DNA of 64,000 nucleotides from Mixta mediterraneensis (GCF_014946725.1 NZ_JACFXY010000007.1:168920-232919); one strand, 5' to 3'; numbered from the stretch's first letter, positions 41,003 through 52,830 are shown. Notes: a model not told the origin generated them from the letters alone. Made by a program: numbers and translations.

Positions 41003-42142
41003 TCATGCATCACGCGGTAACCCTTTCTCAACTGCACGTACTAACCGTTTTTGCTGAGCGGGCTGTACTTCGATGACAAGCTGTTCACGCTTCTTCTGCT
41101 GCTGTAATACCGCCCATTCAATATGCTCATCCAGTAAATTATGTTCTCCCAGACGTTGCTGCAAGGCTGGGACGATGCGTGCTGACCAGGGCGCGTTACC
41201 TAACGCCACAGCAATATTACGCAGCCAACGTAAATGTCCGATTCGACGAATAGCCGAGCCTTCGGTAATACGCAGGAATTTCGCTTCGTCCCAGCCAAAA
41301 AGTTCCATTAGCTCGGGCGCATGTAGCGCAGCGCGTGGCGAAAAATCAGCTTCGTCAGTGAGTTGTCCGTAGCGGTTCCATGGGCAGATCAACTGACAAT
41401 CATCGCAGCCGTAAATCCGGTTACCCATTAAAGGACGGAGCGCTTCCGGTATCGCACCTTCCAGTTCAATGGTGAGGTAGGAGATGCAGCGGCGCGCATC
41501 AACCACATACGGTTCGACAATGGCGTTAGTCGGACAGATCGTCAGGCACGCAACACAACGTCCACAATTTTCTTCCTGTGGCGCATCTATCGGCAATGGC
41601 AGATCAATCAGTAGCTCACCAAGGAAAAACCAGGAACCGGCTTCGCGGTTGAGGATCAGTGAATGTTTGCCGGTCCAGCCCAGTCCAGCCTTGGCGGCCA
41701 GTGGACGTTCAAGCAGGGGCGCAGAGTCAACAAACGGGCGAAAATTAAGCTCGCCGCAATGGGTCTGGATCATTTCTCCGAGCTTTTTCAGTCGATTGCG
41801 CAATACTTTGTGGTAATCACGTCCTAAAGCATAACGGCTAACGTAACCCAGCTGGGGATTTTTCAGCGTGCTGGCAAAGGCAGCTTTTGCCGGAAGGTAA
41901 TTCATGCGGACGCTGATGACGCGCAGCGTACCGGGCAACAGCTCGTGCGGCCTGGCTCGTATCATGCCGTGGCGCGCCATCCAGTCCATCTCGCCGTGAT
42001 ACTGCTTTTCCAGCCAGGCTTGCAGGCGCGGCTCTTCAATGCTGAGATCGGTATCGGTAATGCCGACCTGCTGAAAGCCGAGTTCCAGGCCCCACTGTTT
42101 AATCTGCTGAGCGAATTGATGAAGATCGAGAGGGTATGACAT
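41003..42142 (-). CDS. queG: Epoxyqueuosine reductase
   Basis: QueG performs the last step of queuosine synthesis in tRNA and reduces epoxyqueuosine using cobalamin and iron-sulfur clusters. The start [20 protein letters not shown] gives 379 residues; the 35-codon upstream extension runs antisense into nnr and is rejected. Two ferredoxin-like motifs are visible: CGRCVACLTICPTNAI and CDDCQLICPWNRY. A HEAT-like C-terminal region follows (AIRRIGHLRWLRNIAVALG). Its ATG (42140-42142) overlaps the oppositely oriented nnr ATG (42141-42143). Confidence 0.96.
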   Translation of the reverse strand: MSYPLDLHQFAQQIKQWGLELGFQQVGITDTDLSIEEPRLQAWLEKQYHGEMDWMARHGMIRARPHELLPGTLRVISVRMNYLPAKAAFASTLKNPQLGYVSRYALGRDYHKVLRNRLKKLGEMIQTHCGELNFRPFVDSAPLLERPLAAKAGLGWTGKHSLILNREAGSWFFLGELLIDLPLPIDAPQEENCGRCVACLTICPTNAIVEPYVVDARRCISYLTIELEGAIPEALRPLMGNRIYGCDDCQLICPWNRYGQLTDEADFSPRAALHAPELMELFGWDEAKFLRITEGSAIRRIGHLRWLRNIAVALGNAPWSARIVPALQQRLGEHNLLDEHIEWAVLQQQKKREQLVIEVQPAQQKRLVRAVEKGLPRDA

Positions 42143-43652
42143 GAGCAACCAGGATTCGAAGAAAAACAGCCGCAGTATACCATATTCTGTCTGGCCTGCG
42201 CAGGCGCTGGCACAGCTTGAACGTAAAGGGGCCGATACGCTCGGCATTACCTTATATGAACTGATGTTGCGTGCCGGTCAGGCTGCTTATGAACATATCA
42301 AAATGTACTGGCCTGAAGCTCAGCGCTGGTTGATTCTTTGTGGTCATGGGAACAACGGTGGCGATGGTTATGTGGTCGCGCGTCTGGCACAGGCGGCAGG
42401 TAAGCAGGTCACATTGCTGGCTTGCGAAGGCAACAAAGCGCTTCCCGAAGAGGCACAGACAGCGCGTGATGCCTGGCTTGAGGCGGGTGGTGAAATCCAT
42501 GCCGCCGATGCAGCGTGGCCGGAAGAGGTGGATGTGATTGTCGATGCACTGCTGGGCACCGGCATTAATCGTGCGCCAGCGGAACCCTACGCAGCGCTTA
42601 TCCGGCTGGCAAATGCGCATGCCGCGCCGGTTCTGGCTGTTGATATGCCGTCTGGATTGTTGGCCGCCAACGGCAGAGCGCCCGGCGAAGTCATTGATGC
42701 AACCCACACCTTAAGCGTGATTGCGCTGAAACCAGGCCAAATTACGGGCCAGGCCCGCGACTATACTGGCGAACTGCATTACACCGATTTAGGGCTCAGC
42801 ACCTTTCTGTCGGGCGAATTGGCGCCCATGGCGCGTTATGACGTCAGCTTCCTGTCACACTGGTTGAAACCCCGTAAACCTACCTCACATAAAGGCAGCC
42901 AGGGACGTTTGTTGGTTGTCGGTGGCGATGCGGGAACTGCGGGCGCAATTCGCATGACGTCAGAAGCAGCGCTGCGCACCGGCAGCGGTTTAGTGCGAGT
43001 ACTTACTCACAAAGATAATATAACCCCCATTCTGACCGCCCGCCCGGAAATCATGGTGGATGAATTGACGGATGAACGGTTGAAGGAGGCCCTGGAATGG
43101 GCTGATGTGATTGCGATTGGCCCAGGATTAGGGCAGCGTGAATGGGGTAAGAAGGCGCTGAAAAGTGTTGCTGCGAGTGAAAAGCCCATGCTTTGGGACG
43201 CTGATGCACTTAACCTGCTGGCAATCAGTGCAGAGAAACGTCAGAATCGCATTATTACGCCACACCCTGGCGAAGCAGCGCGCCTGCTGGGAATTAAGAC
43301 CAGTGAAATTGAGAGTGACCGCTTACATGCCGCACAGGAACTCGTGAATCGTTACGGCGGGGTGGCCGTGTTGAAAGGCGCAGGAACGATAATCGCCAGC
43401 GAAGCGGGTGAGATAGCTTTTGCTGATGTAGGGAATGCCGGGATGGCAACAGGCGGGATGGGTGATGTTCTCAGCGGCATTATCGCCTCGCTAATGGGAC
43501 AAAAACTGGCGTTGTTTGATGCGGCTTGTGCAGGTTGTGTCGCGCACGGCGCAGCAGCCGATGCCGTGGCGGCACAACGAGGGACACGCGGCATGTTGGC
43601 AACAGACTTATTCGATTTGCTGTGGCAATTTGTTAATCCTAAGATGAATTAA
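42141..43652 (+). CDS. nnr: Bifunctional NAD(P)H-hydrate repair enzyme Nnr
   Basis: Nnr repairs hydrated NADH and NADPH. The N-terminal YjeF_N domain (about residues 1-215) is the epimerase, seen in [20 protein letters not shown] and [12 protein letters not shown]. The C-terminal carbohydrate-kinase-like domain (about 230-503) is the ADP-dependent dehydratase, with [33 protein letters not shown] and [15 protein letters not shown]. The 503 residues compare with 515 in E. coli. It heads the conserved run nnr-tsaE-amiB-mutL-miaA-hfq-hflX, and tsaE starts 5 bp after its stop. Confidence 0.96.
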   Translation: MSNQDSKKNSRSIPYSVWPAQALAQLERKGADTLGITLYELMLRAGQAAYEHIKMYWPEAQRWLILCGHGNNGGDGYVVARLAQAAGKQVTLLACEGNKALPEEAQTARDAWLEAGGEIHAADAAWPEEVDVIVDALLGTGINRAPAEPYAALIRLANAHAAPVLAVDMPSGLLAANGRAPGEVIDATHTLSVIALKPGQITGQARDYTGELHYTDLGLSTFLSGELAPMARYDVSFLSHWLKPRKPTSHKGSQGRLLVVGGDAGTAGAIRMTSEAALRTGSGLVRVLTHKDNITPILTARPEIMVDELTDERLKEALEWADVIAIGPGLGQREWGKKALKSVAASEKPMLWDADALNLLAISAEKRQNRIITPHPGEAARLLGIKTSEIESDRLHAAQELVNRYGGVAVLKGAGTIIASEAGEIAFADVGNAGMATGGMGDVLSGIIASLMGQKLALFDAACAGCVAHGAAADAVAAQRGTRGMLATDLFDLLWQFVNPKMN

Positions 43653-43657
43653 GAAGC

Positions 43658-44134
43658 ATGAAAACCTGTGTTATTTCTCTGCCCGACGAGGTAGCGACGC
43701 TCATTCTGGGCGCACAACTGGCGCGCGCCTGTCACAGCGCGGCGGTAATCTATCTGTATGGCGATCTCGGCGCGGGTAAAACGACCTTTAGCCGCGGTTT
43801 TTTGCAGGCGTTAGGCCATCAGGGCAATGTCAAAAGCCCTACTTACACGCTGGTTGAGCCTTATACCGTGGGCGATCGATCGCTTTACCACTTTGACCTT
43901 TATCGCCTCGCCGACCCCGAAGAGCTTGAATTTATGGGCATTCGTGATTATTTCACCCAGGACGCAATTTGCCTGGTGGAATGGCCGCAACAGGGCGCTG
44001 GCTTTCTACCGTCACCGGATCTGGCGCTAACGTTACGTTATGTGGATACCGCACGAGAAGCTGAGCTGATCGCGCAATCACCGCTGGGCCAGACATGGAT
44101 TGAACAGATTGAGCAAGGCAGGAACCCGGCATGA
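43658..44134 (+). CDS. tsaE: tRNA threonylcarbamoyladenosine synthesis ATPase TsaE
   Basis: TsaE is the P-loop ATPase that resets the TsaBD complex during synthesis of t6A37 in ANN-decoding tRNAs, and is essential in E. coli. It has 158 residues, with Walker [20 protein letters not shown] near residue 38, then [30 protein letters not shown] and the C-terminal LVEWPQQ. The gene overlaps amiB by 4 bp. The few extra residues at the C-terminus relative to E. coli (153) are unremarkable. Confidence 0.97.
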   Translation: MKTCVISLPDEVATLILGAQLARACHSAAVIYLYGDLGAGKTTFSRGFLQALGHQGNVKSPTYTLVEPYTVGDRSLYHFDLYRLADPEELEFMGIRDYFTQDAICLVEWPQQGAGFLPSPDLALTLRYVDTAREAELIAQSPLGQTWIEQIEQGRNPA

Positions 44135-45774
44135 TGTCACGGATGAAAATTGCGCTGATAACGCTCTTAATGCTGATCGCCACACCCCTGTTTGCCGCCA
44201 GTCTTTCCGATATTAAAGTCGCGAACGGCGATAGCCAGGCAATGATTACGCTGAGCTTTGCCGGTCAGCCAGTTTATGGTTTTTTCCCGCTGCATAACCC
44301 CGAGCGCGTCGTACTGGATATTCGCCAAAGCGGCGTGATTCAGGGATTGCCGCTTAATTTCAGCGGTGAAAACATTGTTAAACGCATTCGCACCAGCACA
44401 CCAAAAGATAAGCAGAGCGTGCGTCTGGTATTTGAGCTAACTCAGTCAGGGAAAACGCGCGCAGTGACCCAGCGCAGCGGCAATAGTTATAAGGTGGTAT
44501 TTACCATTCGGGGTACGCGCCCGGCTGCACGCAGCGCGCCTTCCCGCGTTCCGACACAAAGCGCCGCGGCCAGCAATCCTTTTAATGCGAATCCGGTCAC
44601 CGCAGTGACCAGCACAACAAACACTGTGCGACCTGGCACCCCGTTAAATCGCAACGATACGGTGATTGTGGCGATTGATGCCGGACACGGTGGTCAGGAT
44701 CCTGGCGCGATAGGCCAAAACGGTTTGAAAGAGAAAAACGTCACTATTGCGATTGCCCGCAAGCTGAAAGTTTTGCTGAACAACGATCCAATGTTCAAAG
44801 GGGTGCTCACGCGTGACGGTGACTATTTTATTTCGGTGATGGGTCGTTCTGACGTGGCGCGTAAGGCCAATGCCAACGTGCTGGTTTCGGTTCACGCCGA
44901 TGCTGCCCCCAGCCATGCCGCGACGGGGGCCTCGGTGTGGGTATTATCGAATCGTCGCGCCAACAGCGAAATGGCCAACTGGCTGGAACAGAAAGAGAAA
45001 CAGTCTGAGTTACTGGGCGGGGCCGGTGATTTGCTGGCGAACAGCCAGGCCGATCCCTATCTCAGTCAGGCGGTACTTGATCTGCAATTCGGTCATTCAC
45101 AGCGTGTCGGCTATGACATTGCGCTGAAAGTTTTGCAGCAGCTGCGTGGCGTCGCATCGCTGCATAAACGTCTTCCTGAGCATGCCAGCCTTGGCGTGCT
45201 TCGTTCACCGGATATTCCTTCGCTATTAGTGGAAACCGGATTTATCAGTAACACCTCGGAGGAGCGACTGCTTGGCAGTAGCGCACACCAGGAAAAAATT
45301 GCACAGTCGATCTATAAAGGTCTGCGCACTTATTTTCTGGCGCACCCGCTACAATCGGTCCCAAAGGAGGAAAACCGGCCAGCCGGTTCGCAGCCAGCGA
45401 TTAGCGTCACCAGTCATCCGGCAACGGGCGTGACACAATATACAGGCGCCACCCAACGACATACGGTGACTCGCGGTGAAACGCTTTCCGGAATCGCCGC
45501 TAAATATGGCGTCAGCATGGCAACATTACGTGAAATGAATCGCCTGAAACGTGATGTGGTCTGGGTGGGACAACGCCTGAAAGTGCCGGCCAGTGCCGCT
45601 GCCAGTCGCGTGACGGCATCGCGAAGTCCGGTGCGCCATAAAGTGGTACGGGGAGATTCGCTCACCGGCATTGCGGCGCATTACGGCGTCAGTGCAAAAG
45701 CGATTATGCAGGCGAATAACCTGAAATCAACCAACGCGATGTTAGGCCAAAATCTGAAGATTCCAGCGTCCTGA
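44131..45774 (+). CDS. amiB: N-acetylmuramoyl-L-alanine amidase AmiB with two LysM domains
   Basis: AmiB cuts septal peptidoglycan during daughter-cell separation, once activated by EnvC. The 547-residue protein has a signal peptide ([18 protein letters not shown]), an AMIN septal-targeting domain (about 25-125) and a linker. The zinc Amidase_3 domain (about 175-410) shows [39 protein letters not shown] and the catalytic Glu in [10 protein letters not shown]. Two C-terminal LysM repeats follow ([18 protein letters not shown] and [18 protein letters not shown]). E. coli AmiB is 445 residues with one LysM, so this form probably binds the wall more firmly. Confidence 0.96.
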   Translation: MMSRMKIALITLLMLIATPLFAASLSDIKVANGDSQAMITLSFAGQPVYGFFPLHNPERVVLDIRQSGVIQGLPLNFSGENIVKRIRTSTPKDKQSVRLVFELTQSGKTRAVTQRSGNSYKVVFTIRGTRPAARSAPSRVPTQSAAASNPFNANPVTAVTSTTNTVRPGTPLNRNDTVIVAIDAGHGGQDPGAIGQNGLKEKNVTIAIARKLKVLLNNDPMFKGVLTRDGDYFISVMGRSDVARKANANVLVSVHADAAPSHAATGASVWVLSNRRANSEMANWLEQKEKQSELLGGAGDLLANSQADPYLSQAVLDLQFGHSQRVGYDIALKVLQQLRGVASLHKRLPEHASLGVLRSPDIPSLLVETGFISNTSEERLLGSSAHQEKIAQSIYKGLRTYFLAHPLQSVPKEENRPAGSQPAISVTSHPATGVTQYTGATQRHTVTRGETLSGIAAKYGVSMATLREMNRLKRDVVWVGQRLKVPASAAASRVTASRSPVRHKVVRGDSLTGIAAHYGVSAKAIMQANNLKSTNAMLGQNLKIPAS

Positions 45775-45823
45775 CTGTTTACCCGGCCAGTACGCCGGGC
45801 CGCCAGCTAGAAGGATAACCACT

Positions 45824-47644
45824 ATGTCGATTCAAATTTTACCCCCGCAACTGGCCAATCAGATTGCAGCGGGCGAAGTGGTTGAACGTCCTGCATCGGT
45901 TGTAAAAGAGCTGGTGGAAAACAGCCTCGATGCCGGAGCGACCCGCATTGATGTAGAGATTGAGAAGGGCGGTGCCAGGCTAATCCGTATTCGTGACAAC
46001 GGCTGTGGCATCCACAAGGCAGAACTGGCGATGGCACTGGCGCGTCATGCCACCAGTAAAATCGCTTCACTGGATGATCTCGAAGCCATTATGAGCCTCG
46101 GTTTCCGCGGAGAAGCGTTGGCCAGTATCAGCTCGGTGTCGCGTTTGACGTTGACGTCGCGTACCGCCGGGCAAAACGAAGCCTGGCAAGCGTATGCAGA
46201 AGGGCGTGATATGGATGTGACGGTGAAACCGGCGGCGCATCCTTGTGGTACTACGCTAGAAGTGCTCGATCTGTTTTATAACACGCCGGCACGTCGCAAA
46301 TTCATGCGCACTGAAAAAACGGAATTTACTCATATTGATGAAGTTATTCGTCGCATTGCGCTGGCGCGTTTTGACGTGGCTATTTCGCTCAGCCACAACG
46401 GTAAATTAATGCGCCAGTATCGTGCAGTGAGTGACGAAAAACAGCGCGAGCGTCGCTTAGGCGCCATTTGCGGCACTGCATTTATGCAGCATGCCTTGCG
46501 TATTGACTGGCAACATGACGGTCTCGGTTTACGTGGTTGGGTAGTCGATCCCAGCGGTTCACGTCAGGTCAGCGACTTACAATATTGCTACGTTAATGGC
46601 CGCATGATGCGCGACAAATTGATTAATCATGCTATTCGTCAGGCTTTTCAGACCCAGTTGCAGGACGATCAGCAACCAGCCTATGTACTTTATCTGGAGA
46701 TCGATCCGCATCAGGTGGATGTGAATGTGCATCCGGCCAAACATGAAGTTCGCTTTCATCAGTCGCGGCTGGTACATGACTTTATCTATCAAGGTGTGAT
46801 GAGCGTATTGCAGGCAAGCGCGACGGCTTTGTCAACTACGCTGCATGCCGAAGAACTTGCGCCACGCTGGCAGCCGGAAAACCGCCAGGCGGCGGGCGGC
46901 AATCACTTTGCTCAACCGGCAGCGCGTCGCAGTGACGGCGCGTCCGCGCTACCGGCCTGGCAGGCAAAGGAAAACACTTACAGCAAGCGGGAAGGCGCCG
47001 TTTATCAACATCTGTTGAAAACACCGCAGGCCAGCGCAGCTGAGCCCGCTCCACGCCCTGCGGCAAAAGAGCCGCCGTTAGCCGCACATGCTCAAAGCTT
47101 TGGTCGCCTGTTAACCGTATTGCAGAACCAGTACGCGCTGCTGGAGCAGGGTGAAAACCTATTGTTAATGGCCTTGCCGATCGCATCACGCTGGCTGAAG
47201 CAGGCGCAATTGCAGCCCGGCGAAACCGGATTAAAACCACAGCCGCTATTGATCCCTGTTCGGCTAAAAATTGCCGGGCCTGAGCGCGTAACCGCGCAGG
47301 AAAATACCAGCCTGCTCAGTCAGATGGGCATCGATTTACAGGCAGAGGGAGACCACCTGATCCTGCGCGCGGTGCCTTTACCATTACGAACACAAAATTT
47401 ACAAATCTTGATTCCTGAACTGTTAGGCTATTTAGCTCGACAGCAAACGCCCTCCGCGACGCAGCTGGCCCAATGGCTGGCTCGACGTGAAGACCGAGAG
47501 GCGCAAAACTGGAATCACTCGCAGGCGATTACTTTGGTGGCTGAGCTGGAACGGCTTTGTCCGCAGCTATTGAAATCGCCGCCTTCAGGCTTGTTGCAGG
47601 CCCTAGAGATTGAGAGCGCGATTAACGCGTTGAAGCATGAGTGA
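45824..47644 (+). CDS. mutL: DNA mismatch repair protein MutL
   Basis: MutL couples MutS mismatch recognition to MutH and UvrD. The 606 residues comprise an N-terminal GHKL ATPase (about 1-330) with [42 protein letters not shown] and [13 protein letters not shown], a variable Pro/Ala/Gln-rich linker (about 335-415), and a C-terminal dimerisation domain. The endonuclease motif DQHAxxER is absent, as expected for bacteria that have MutH. It overlaps miaA by 8 bp. Confidence 0.98.
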   Translation: MSIQILPPQLANQIAAGEVVERPASVVKELVENSLDAGATRIDVEIEKGGARLIRIRDNGCGIHKAELAMALARHATSKIASLDDLEAIMSLGFRGEALASISSVSRLTLTSRTAGQNEAWQAYAEGRDMDVTVKPAAHPCGTTLEVLDLFYNTPARRKFMRTEKTEFTHIDEVIRRIALARFDVAISLSHNGKLMRQYRAVSDEKQRERRLGAICGTAFMQHALRIDWQHDGLGLRGWVVDPSGSRQVSDLQYCYVNGRMMRDKLINHAIRQAFQTQLQDDQQPAYVLYLEIDPHQVDVNVHPAKHEVRFHQSRLVHDFIYQGVMSVLQASATALSTTLHAEELAPRWQPENRQAAGGNHFAQPAARRSDGASALPAWQAKENTYSKREGAVYQHLLKTPQASAAEPAPRPAAKEPPLAAHAQSFGRLLTVLQNQYALLEQGENLLLMALPIASRWLKQAQLQPGETGLKPQPLLIPVRLKIAGPERVTAQENTSLLSQMGIDLQAEGDHLILRAVPLPLRTQNLQILIPELLGYLARQQTPSATQLAQWLARREDREAQNWNHSQAITLVAELERLCPQLLKSPPSGLLQALEIESAINALKHE

Positions 47645-48587
47645 ACTAAACCAGGCTGGCCGGCCCAAGGCTATTTTTTTGATGGGACCCACCGCTTCAG
47701 GCAAGACTGCTTTAGCGATTGCACTGCGAAAGCAGCTGCCAGTGGAACTTATCAGCGTAGATTCTGCCTTAATCTATCGTCAGATGGATATTGGCACGGC
47801 GAAACCGTCGGCTGAAGAGTTAGCGCTGGCTCCCCATCGTTTGTTGGACATCCGCGATCCCGCAGAAGTTTATTCGGCTGCGGAGTTTCGTCGCGATGCG
47901 TTAGCAGAAATGGCGGATATCGTTCAAAGTGGACGTATTCCGTTGCTTGTTGGTGGAACTATGCTCTACTTCAAGGCGTTACTTGAAGGATTGTCGCCGT
48001 TGCCCTCGGCCGATCCTGACGTTCGTCAGCGGATAGAGAAAATGGCGCGCGATAAAGGGTGGGAAGCCTTACACCGCCAACTGTATGAAATCGATCCCGT
48101 TGCCGGCAGTCGTATTCATCCGAATGATCCGCAGAGACTTTCGCGAGCACTGGAAGTTTTTTTTATTTCGGGTAAAACTTTAACGGAACTGACAAAAACG
48201 TCCGGCGAAGCGTTACCCTACGACGTGTATCAGTTTGCCATCGCCCCCGCGAGCCGCGAACTGTTACACCAGCACATCGCGTTGCGTTTTGAGCAGATGT
48301 TAGCGTCAGGATTTGAAGCGGAGTCTCGGGCCCTGTTTGCACGAGGTGATTTGCATACGGATATGCCTTCCATTCGTTGTGTGGGCTATCGTCAGATGTG
48401 GTCTTATTTGGCTGGCGAAATCGATTACAACGAGATGGTTTATCGGGGAATTTGCGCAACCCGGCAACTCGCTAAGCGCCAAATGACGTGGTTACGCGGT
48501 TGGGAAAACGTTCACTGGTTAGACAGTGACAAGCCCCAGTTAGCGCGTGATGCGGTGTTACAGGTTCTTAGTGCGAAGCATGGGTGA
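47637..48587 (+). CDS. miaA: tRNA dimethylallyltransferase MiaA
   Basis: MiaA adds an isopentenyl group to A37 of tRNAs that read UNN codons, the first step to ms2i6A. The 316 residues equal E. coli. The P-loop [20 protein letters not shown], the tRNA-binding [20 protein letters not shown], the DMAPP-site [14 protein letters not shown] and the C-terminal [18 protein letters not shown] are all present. It overlaps the 3' end of mutL, and hfq follows after 103 bp. That gap probably includes an hfq promoter, as is known in E. coli, where promoters also lie within miaA. Confidence 0.98.
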   Translation: MSELNQAGRPKAIFLMGPTASGKTALAIALRKQLPVELISVDSALIYRQMDIGTAKPSAEELALAPHRLLDIRDPAEVYSAAEFRRDALAEMADIVQSGRIPLLVGGTMLYFKALLEGLSPLPSADPDVRQRIEKMARDKGWEALHRQLYEIDPVAGSRIHPNDPQRLSRALEVFFISGKTLTELTKTSGEALPYDVYQFAIAPASRELLHQHIALRFEQMLASGFEAESRALFARGDLHTDMPSIRCVGYRQMWSYLAGEIDYNEMVYRGICATRQLAKRQMTWLRGWENVHWLDSDKPQLARDAVLQVLSAKHG

Positions 48588-48678
48588 TTGTGTACAATTG
48601 ATGGGGTATCGTGCGCAAATTTTTACGCAGTTTTTTCAGAACTATAGGTTCTACAAGCAACAAACAACAAGCATATAA

Positions 48679-49005
<327 letters not shown>

Positions 49006-49019
49006 GGCGTCGCCGTGCA

Positions 49020-49068
49020 GCCAGGACCGGGAAGCGTTAACTGTTTTCCGTCCTGGTCTTTTATTTTT
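49020..49068 (+). terminator. Terminator between hfq and hflX
   Basis: The stem CCAGGACGG-type arm at 49021-49033 pairs with CCGTCCTGG at 49048-49056, and TCTTTTATTTTT follows. It probably lowers transcription into hflX. Confidence 0.7.
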
Positions 49069-49082
49069 AGCGAGGTTATAGC

Positions 49083-50363
49083 TTGTTTGACCGTTATGAT
49101 GCCGGTGAGCAGGCCGTACTGGTACACATCTGGTTCTCCCAAGACAAAGAGATAGAAGATCTACAGGAGTTCGAAACCCTGGTTTCTTCTGCTGGCGTGG
49201 AAGCACTGCAAGTCGTCACCGGCAGTCGTAAAGCGCCACATCCAAAATATTTTGTCGGTGAAGGAAAGGCCGTTGAAATTGCCGATGCGGTGAAATCAAG
49301 TGGAGCATCGGTTGTATTATTCGATCATGCCTTAACACCCGCTCAGGAAAGAAACCTGGAGCGTCTCTGTGAATGCCGTGTGATTGATCGCACTGGCTTA
49401 ATCCTTGACATTTTTGCCCAGCGAGCCCGCACTCACGAAGGTAAATTACAGGTCGAGTTGGCTCAGTTGCGCCACCTTTCTACGCGCCTGGTACGAGGCT
49501 GGACACACCTTGAACGCCAGAAAGGCGGTATTGGCCTGCGTGGCCCAGGTGAAACACAGCTAGAAACGGACCGTCGTTTATTACGTGGCCGCATTAGCCA
49601 AATTCTTTCCCGACTTGAGCGTGTTGAAAAACAGCGCGAACAGGGACGACAGGCGCGTGCCAAAGCCGACGTGCCGACTGTTTCGCTGGTGGGTTACACC
49701 AACGCCGGAAAGTCCACGCTGTTTAACGCTATAACGTCTGCCAATGTTTATGCGGCGAATCAACTGTTTGCGACTCTCGATCCCACCTTACGTCGTCTTA
49801 ACGTGGCCGATGTGGGGGAAGTGGTGCTGGCTGATACCGTTGGATTTATTCGCCATCTACCGCATGATTTAGTTGCTGCGTTTAAAGCCACACTGCAGGA
49901 AACGCGTCAGGCGACACTGCTGCTCCACGTGATTGATGGCGCAGACGTGCGGCTGAATGAAAATATCGAAGCAGTGGATACGGTATTAGAAGAGATCGAA
50001 GCGGACGAAATCCCCAAGCTTTTGATCATGAATAAGATCGATATGCTCGACAATTTTGAGCCGCGTATCGATCGCAATGAGGAAAACGTGCCCATTCGTG
50101 TTTGGCTTTCAGCCCAAACTGGTGAGGGGATTTCCTTATTGTGGCAAGCGCTGTCGGAGCGCCTGTCGGGTGAAATTGCCCAATACGATTTACGTCTGCC
50201 ACCGGAAGCGGGGCGCTTGCGCAGCCGTTTCTATCAGTTGCAGGCGATTGAGAAAGAGTGGAACGAAGAAGACGGCAGTGTGGGTTTGCACGTTCGGATG
50301 CCAGTCGTTGACTGGCGCCGTTTATGTAAACAGGAACCGTCGCTGACCAGTTACATTGTTTGA
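49083..50363 (+). CDS. hflX: Ribosome-splitting GTPase HflX
   Basis: HflX rescues stalled 70S ribosomes, notably after heat shock, by splitting them with ATP or GTP. The 426 residues have the HflX N-terminal domain (about 15-105, [17 protein letters not shown]), a helical linker ([18 protein letters not shown]) and a G domain with [26 protein letters not shown] and NKIDML. The start is TTG at 49083 ([15 protein letters not shown] follows), with GAGG seven bases upstream. No ATG would keep the conserved N-terminus, so the TTG is well supported. Confidence 0.97.
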   Translation: MFDRYDAGEQAVLVHIWFSQDKEIEDLQEFETLVSSAGVEALQVVTGSRKAPHPKYFVGEGKAVEIADAVKSSGASVVLFDHALTPAQERNLERLCECRVIDRTGLILDIFAQRARTHEGKLQVELAQLRHLSTRLVRGWTHLERQKGGIGLRGPGETQLETDRRLLRGRISQILSRLERVEKQREQGRQARAKADVPTVSLVGYTNAGKSTLFNAITSANVYAANQLFATLDPTLRRLNVADVGEVVLADTVGFIRHLPHDLVAAFKATLQETRQATLLLHVIDGADVRLNENIEAVDTVLEEIEADEIPKLLIMNKIDMLDNFEPRIDRNEENVPIRVWLSAQTGEGISLLWQALSERLSGEIAQYDLRLPPEAGRLRSRFYQLQAIEKEWNEEDGSVGLHVRMPVVDWRRLCKQEPSLTSYIV

Positions 50364-50524
50364 TATTGCCCAATCGAACTTACCAGCTTTCAGATTGTAG
50401 CCAGGCGGTAATTGAGCGCACCCCCGGAACCTTACGTTGGTAAGCGACCGGATAAAAGCCGCCAACGCCACTACAGCCTGAAAGATGACAGGTAAGCCGC
50501 AAATACAATAAATGGAGTAGAAAC

Positions 50525-51766
50525 ATGGCGTGGAATCAGCCCGGAAATAACGGACAGGACCGCGACCCGTGGGGAAGCAGCAATAATCAAGGCGGCAACT
50601 CTGGGGGAAATAAAGGAGGTCAAGACAAAGGACCACCTGATCTGGATGATATCTTCCGTAAGCTGAGCAAGAAGCTCGGTGGACTGGGCGGTGGCAAACA
50701 GAATGACAACGGGCAGCGCGGCTCTGGCAATGGTGGCAAAATTGTTGGCATTGTCGTTGTTGCGGCTGTGGTTATCTGGGCCGCCAGCGGATTCTACACC
50801 ATCAAAGAAGCGGAACGCGGCGTCGTTACCCGTTTCGGCAAATTTAGCCATTTGGTTGAGCCAGGTCTGAACTGGAAACCGACGTTTATCGATCAGGTGC
50901 GTGCGGTAAACGTAGAAGCGGTACGTGAACTGGCTGCGTCAGGCGTGATGCTAACCTCTGATGAAAACGTCGTGCGCGTTGAAATGAACGTGCAGTATCG
51001 CGTAACCGATCCAGAACGTTATCTGTATGCGGTAACCAGCGCGGATGACAGTCTGCGTCAGGCGACAGATAGCGCCCTGCGCGGCGTAATCGGCCGCTCA
51101 ACGATGGACCGCATTCTGACCGAAGGGCGTACCGTAGTGCGTAGCGACACTCAACGCGAAATCGACGAAACTATCCGGCCATACGATATGGGCATCGCGG
51201 TGCTGGATGTCAACTTCCAGGCTGCGCGTCCGCCGGAAGAAGTAAAGTCTGCGTTTGATGATGCCATTGCGGCGCGTGAAAACCGCGAACAGTACGTTCG
51301 CGAAGCGGAAGCTTACGCCAATGAAGTTCAGCCACGTGCTAACGGTCAGGCGCAGCGTATTCTGGAAGAAGCGCGCGCGTATAAAGAGCGCACCGTGCTG
51401 GAAGCGCAGGGTGAAGTCGCGCGTTTTGCCAAAATTCTGCCGGAATATAAAGCGGCACCCCAGATCACTAAAGAGCGTCTGTACATCGAAACCATGGAAC
51501 GCGTGCTGAGTCATACGCGTAAAGTACTGGTTAACGATCGTGGTAACAATCTGATGGTGTTGCCGCTGGATCAGCTGATGCGTGGCATGGATTCTGCCGG
51601 ACAGAGCGGTAAGAAGGGTAGCAGTACCACCACTACCACGTTGCCACCGCTTTCTGACCGCAGCGCCAGTAGCAATAACAGTTCGTCATACAATCCAGAC
51701 AGCATCATGGATCAGCGCCGGGCAAACGCTCTGCGCAACGATACCCAGCGCGAAGGGAGAGAGTAA
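50525..51766 (+). CDS. hflK: FtsH protease regulator HflK
   Basis: HflK pairs with HflC in a large SPFH membrane complex that cages the FtsH protease and modulates its action on membrane substrates. The 413 residues have a Gly/Asn/Gln-rich N-terminal cytoplasmic tail (1-75), one transmembrane helix (about 76-96, IVGIVVVAAVVIWAASGFYT) and an SPFH/Band 7 domain (GVVTRFGKFSHLVEPGLNWK). A long helical region and a Ser/Thr/Asn-rich C-terminus follow. The 161-bp gap after hflX holds no clear terminator. hflC starts 3 bp after the stop. Confidence 0.97.
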   Translation: MAWNQPGNNGQDRDPWGSSNNQGGNSGGNKGGQDKGPPDLDDIFRKLSKKLGGLGGGKQNDNGQRGSGNGGKIVGIVVVAAVVIWAASGFYTIKEAERGVVTRFGKFSHLVEPGLNWKPTFIDQVRAVNVEAVRELAASGVMLTSDENVVRVEMNVQYRVTDPERYLYAVTSADDSLRQATDSALRGVIGRSTMDRILTEGRTVVRSDTQREIDETIRPYDMGIAVLDVNFQAARPPEEVKSAFDDAIAARENREQYVREAEAYANEVQPRANGQAQRILEEARAYKERTVLEAQGEVARFAKILPEYKAAPQITKERLYIETMERVLSHTRKVLVNDRGNNLMVLPLDQLMRGMDSAGQSGKKGSSTTTTTLPPLSDRSASSNNSSSYNPDSIMDQRRANALRNDTQREGRE

Positions 51767-51769
51767 TCG

Positions 51770-52774
51770 ATGCGTAAGCCCATAGTATTTTTAGTTATTG
51801 TCGTGCTGGTGATACTGTACGCGTCACTTTTTGTGGTGCAGGAAGGCCAGCGCGGCATCGTGCTGCGCTTTGGTAAAGTATTGCGTGATGATGAAAATAA
51901 GCCGCAGGTTTACGCGCCGGGCCTGCATTTCAAAGTACCGTTTATCGAAACGGTTAAATCTTTGGATGCCCGTATTCAGACCATGGATAACCAGGCCGAT
52001 CGCTTTGTAACCAAAGAGAAAAAAGACCTGATCGTTGATTCTTATATCAAATGGCGCATCAGTGATTTCAGCCGTTATTACCTGGCGACAGGCGGCGGCG
52101 ACGTTTCTCAAGCCGAAGTGCTGCTAAAACGTAAGTTCAGTGACCGTTTGCGTTCTGAAATGGGCCGTCTGGATGTAAAAGACATCGTTACCGATTCCCG
52201 TGGCCGATTAACGACCGACGTGCGTGATGCGTTGAATACCGGTAGCGCAGGCAATGACGATGAAATCGCTACGCCAGCGGCTGATGACGCCATTGCCAGT
52301 GCAGCAGCCCGGGTTGAACGTGAAACCAATAGCAGCGAACCTGCGCCAAACCCGAACAGTATGGCGGCGTTAGGTATTCAGGTTGTCGATGTGCGTATCA
52401 AGCAGATCAACTTACCGACCGAAGTTTCTGACGCAATCTTCAATCGTATGCGTGCTGAACGTGAGGCGGTGGCACGTAGCCAGCGTTCACAAGGTCAGGA
52501 AGAGGCAGAAAAGCTGCGCGCTCAGGCCGATTATCAGGTAACGCGTACCCTCGCGGAAGCACAGCGTGAAGCATTGATTACCCGTGGTGATGGTGATGCT
52601 GAAGCGGCGAAACTCTTTGCAAATGCATTTAGTCAGGACCCGGACTTCTACGCATTTATCCGTAGTCTGCGAGCCTATGAAAACAGCTTCAGTGAAAATC
52701 AGGATGTCATGGTTTTAAGTCCAGACAGTGACTTCTTCCGATATATGAAAGCGCCCTCTAACGCAACGCGATAA
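51770..52774 (+). CDS. hflC: FtsH protease regulator HflC
   Basis: HflC is the second SPFH subunit of the HflKC cage around FtsH. The 334 residues match E. coli. An N-terminal transmembrane helix (about 4-22, VFLVIVVLVILYASLFVV) is followed by the SPFH domain (EGQRGIVLRFGKVLRDDENK; APGLHFKVPFIETV), a family-specific insert around residues 155-195 (TPAADDAIASAAARVERE), and a C-terminal coiled coil (SQRSQGQEEAEKLRAQADYQ). A strong terminator follows the gene. Confidence 0.98.
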   Translation: MRKPIVFLVIVVLVILYASLFVVQEGQRGIVLRFGKVLRDDENKPQVYAPGLHFKVPFIETVKSLDARIQTMDNQADRFVTKEKKDLIVDSYIKWRISDFSRYYLATGGGDVSQAEVLLKRKFSDRLRSEMGRLDVKDIVTDSRGRLTTDVRDALNTGSAGNDDEIATPAADDAIASAAARVERETNSSEPAPNPNSMAALGIQVVDVRIKQINLPTEVSDAIFNRMRAEREAVARSQRSQGQEEAEKLRAQADYQVTRTLAEAQREALITRGDGDAEAAKLFANAFSQDPDFYAFIRSLRAYENSFSENQDVMVLSPDSDFFRYMKAPSNATR

Positions 52775-52792
52775 GAACTGATATAACCTACG

Positions 52793-52819
52793 GGCCGACA
52801 ATTTTGTCGGCCTTTTTTT
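52793..52819 (+). terminator. Terminator after hflC
   Basis: GGCCGACA-ATTT-TGTCGGCC is followed by seven T. It lies directly ahead of yjeT, so yjeT transcription depends on read-through or its own promoter. Confidence 0.9.
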
Positions 52820-52830
52820 GGATTATCAGA

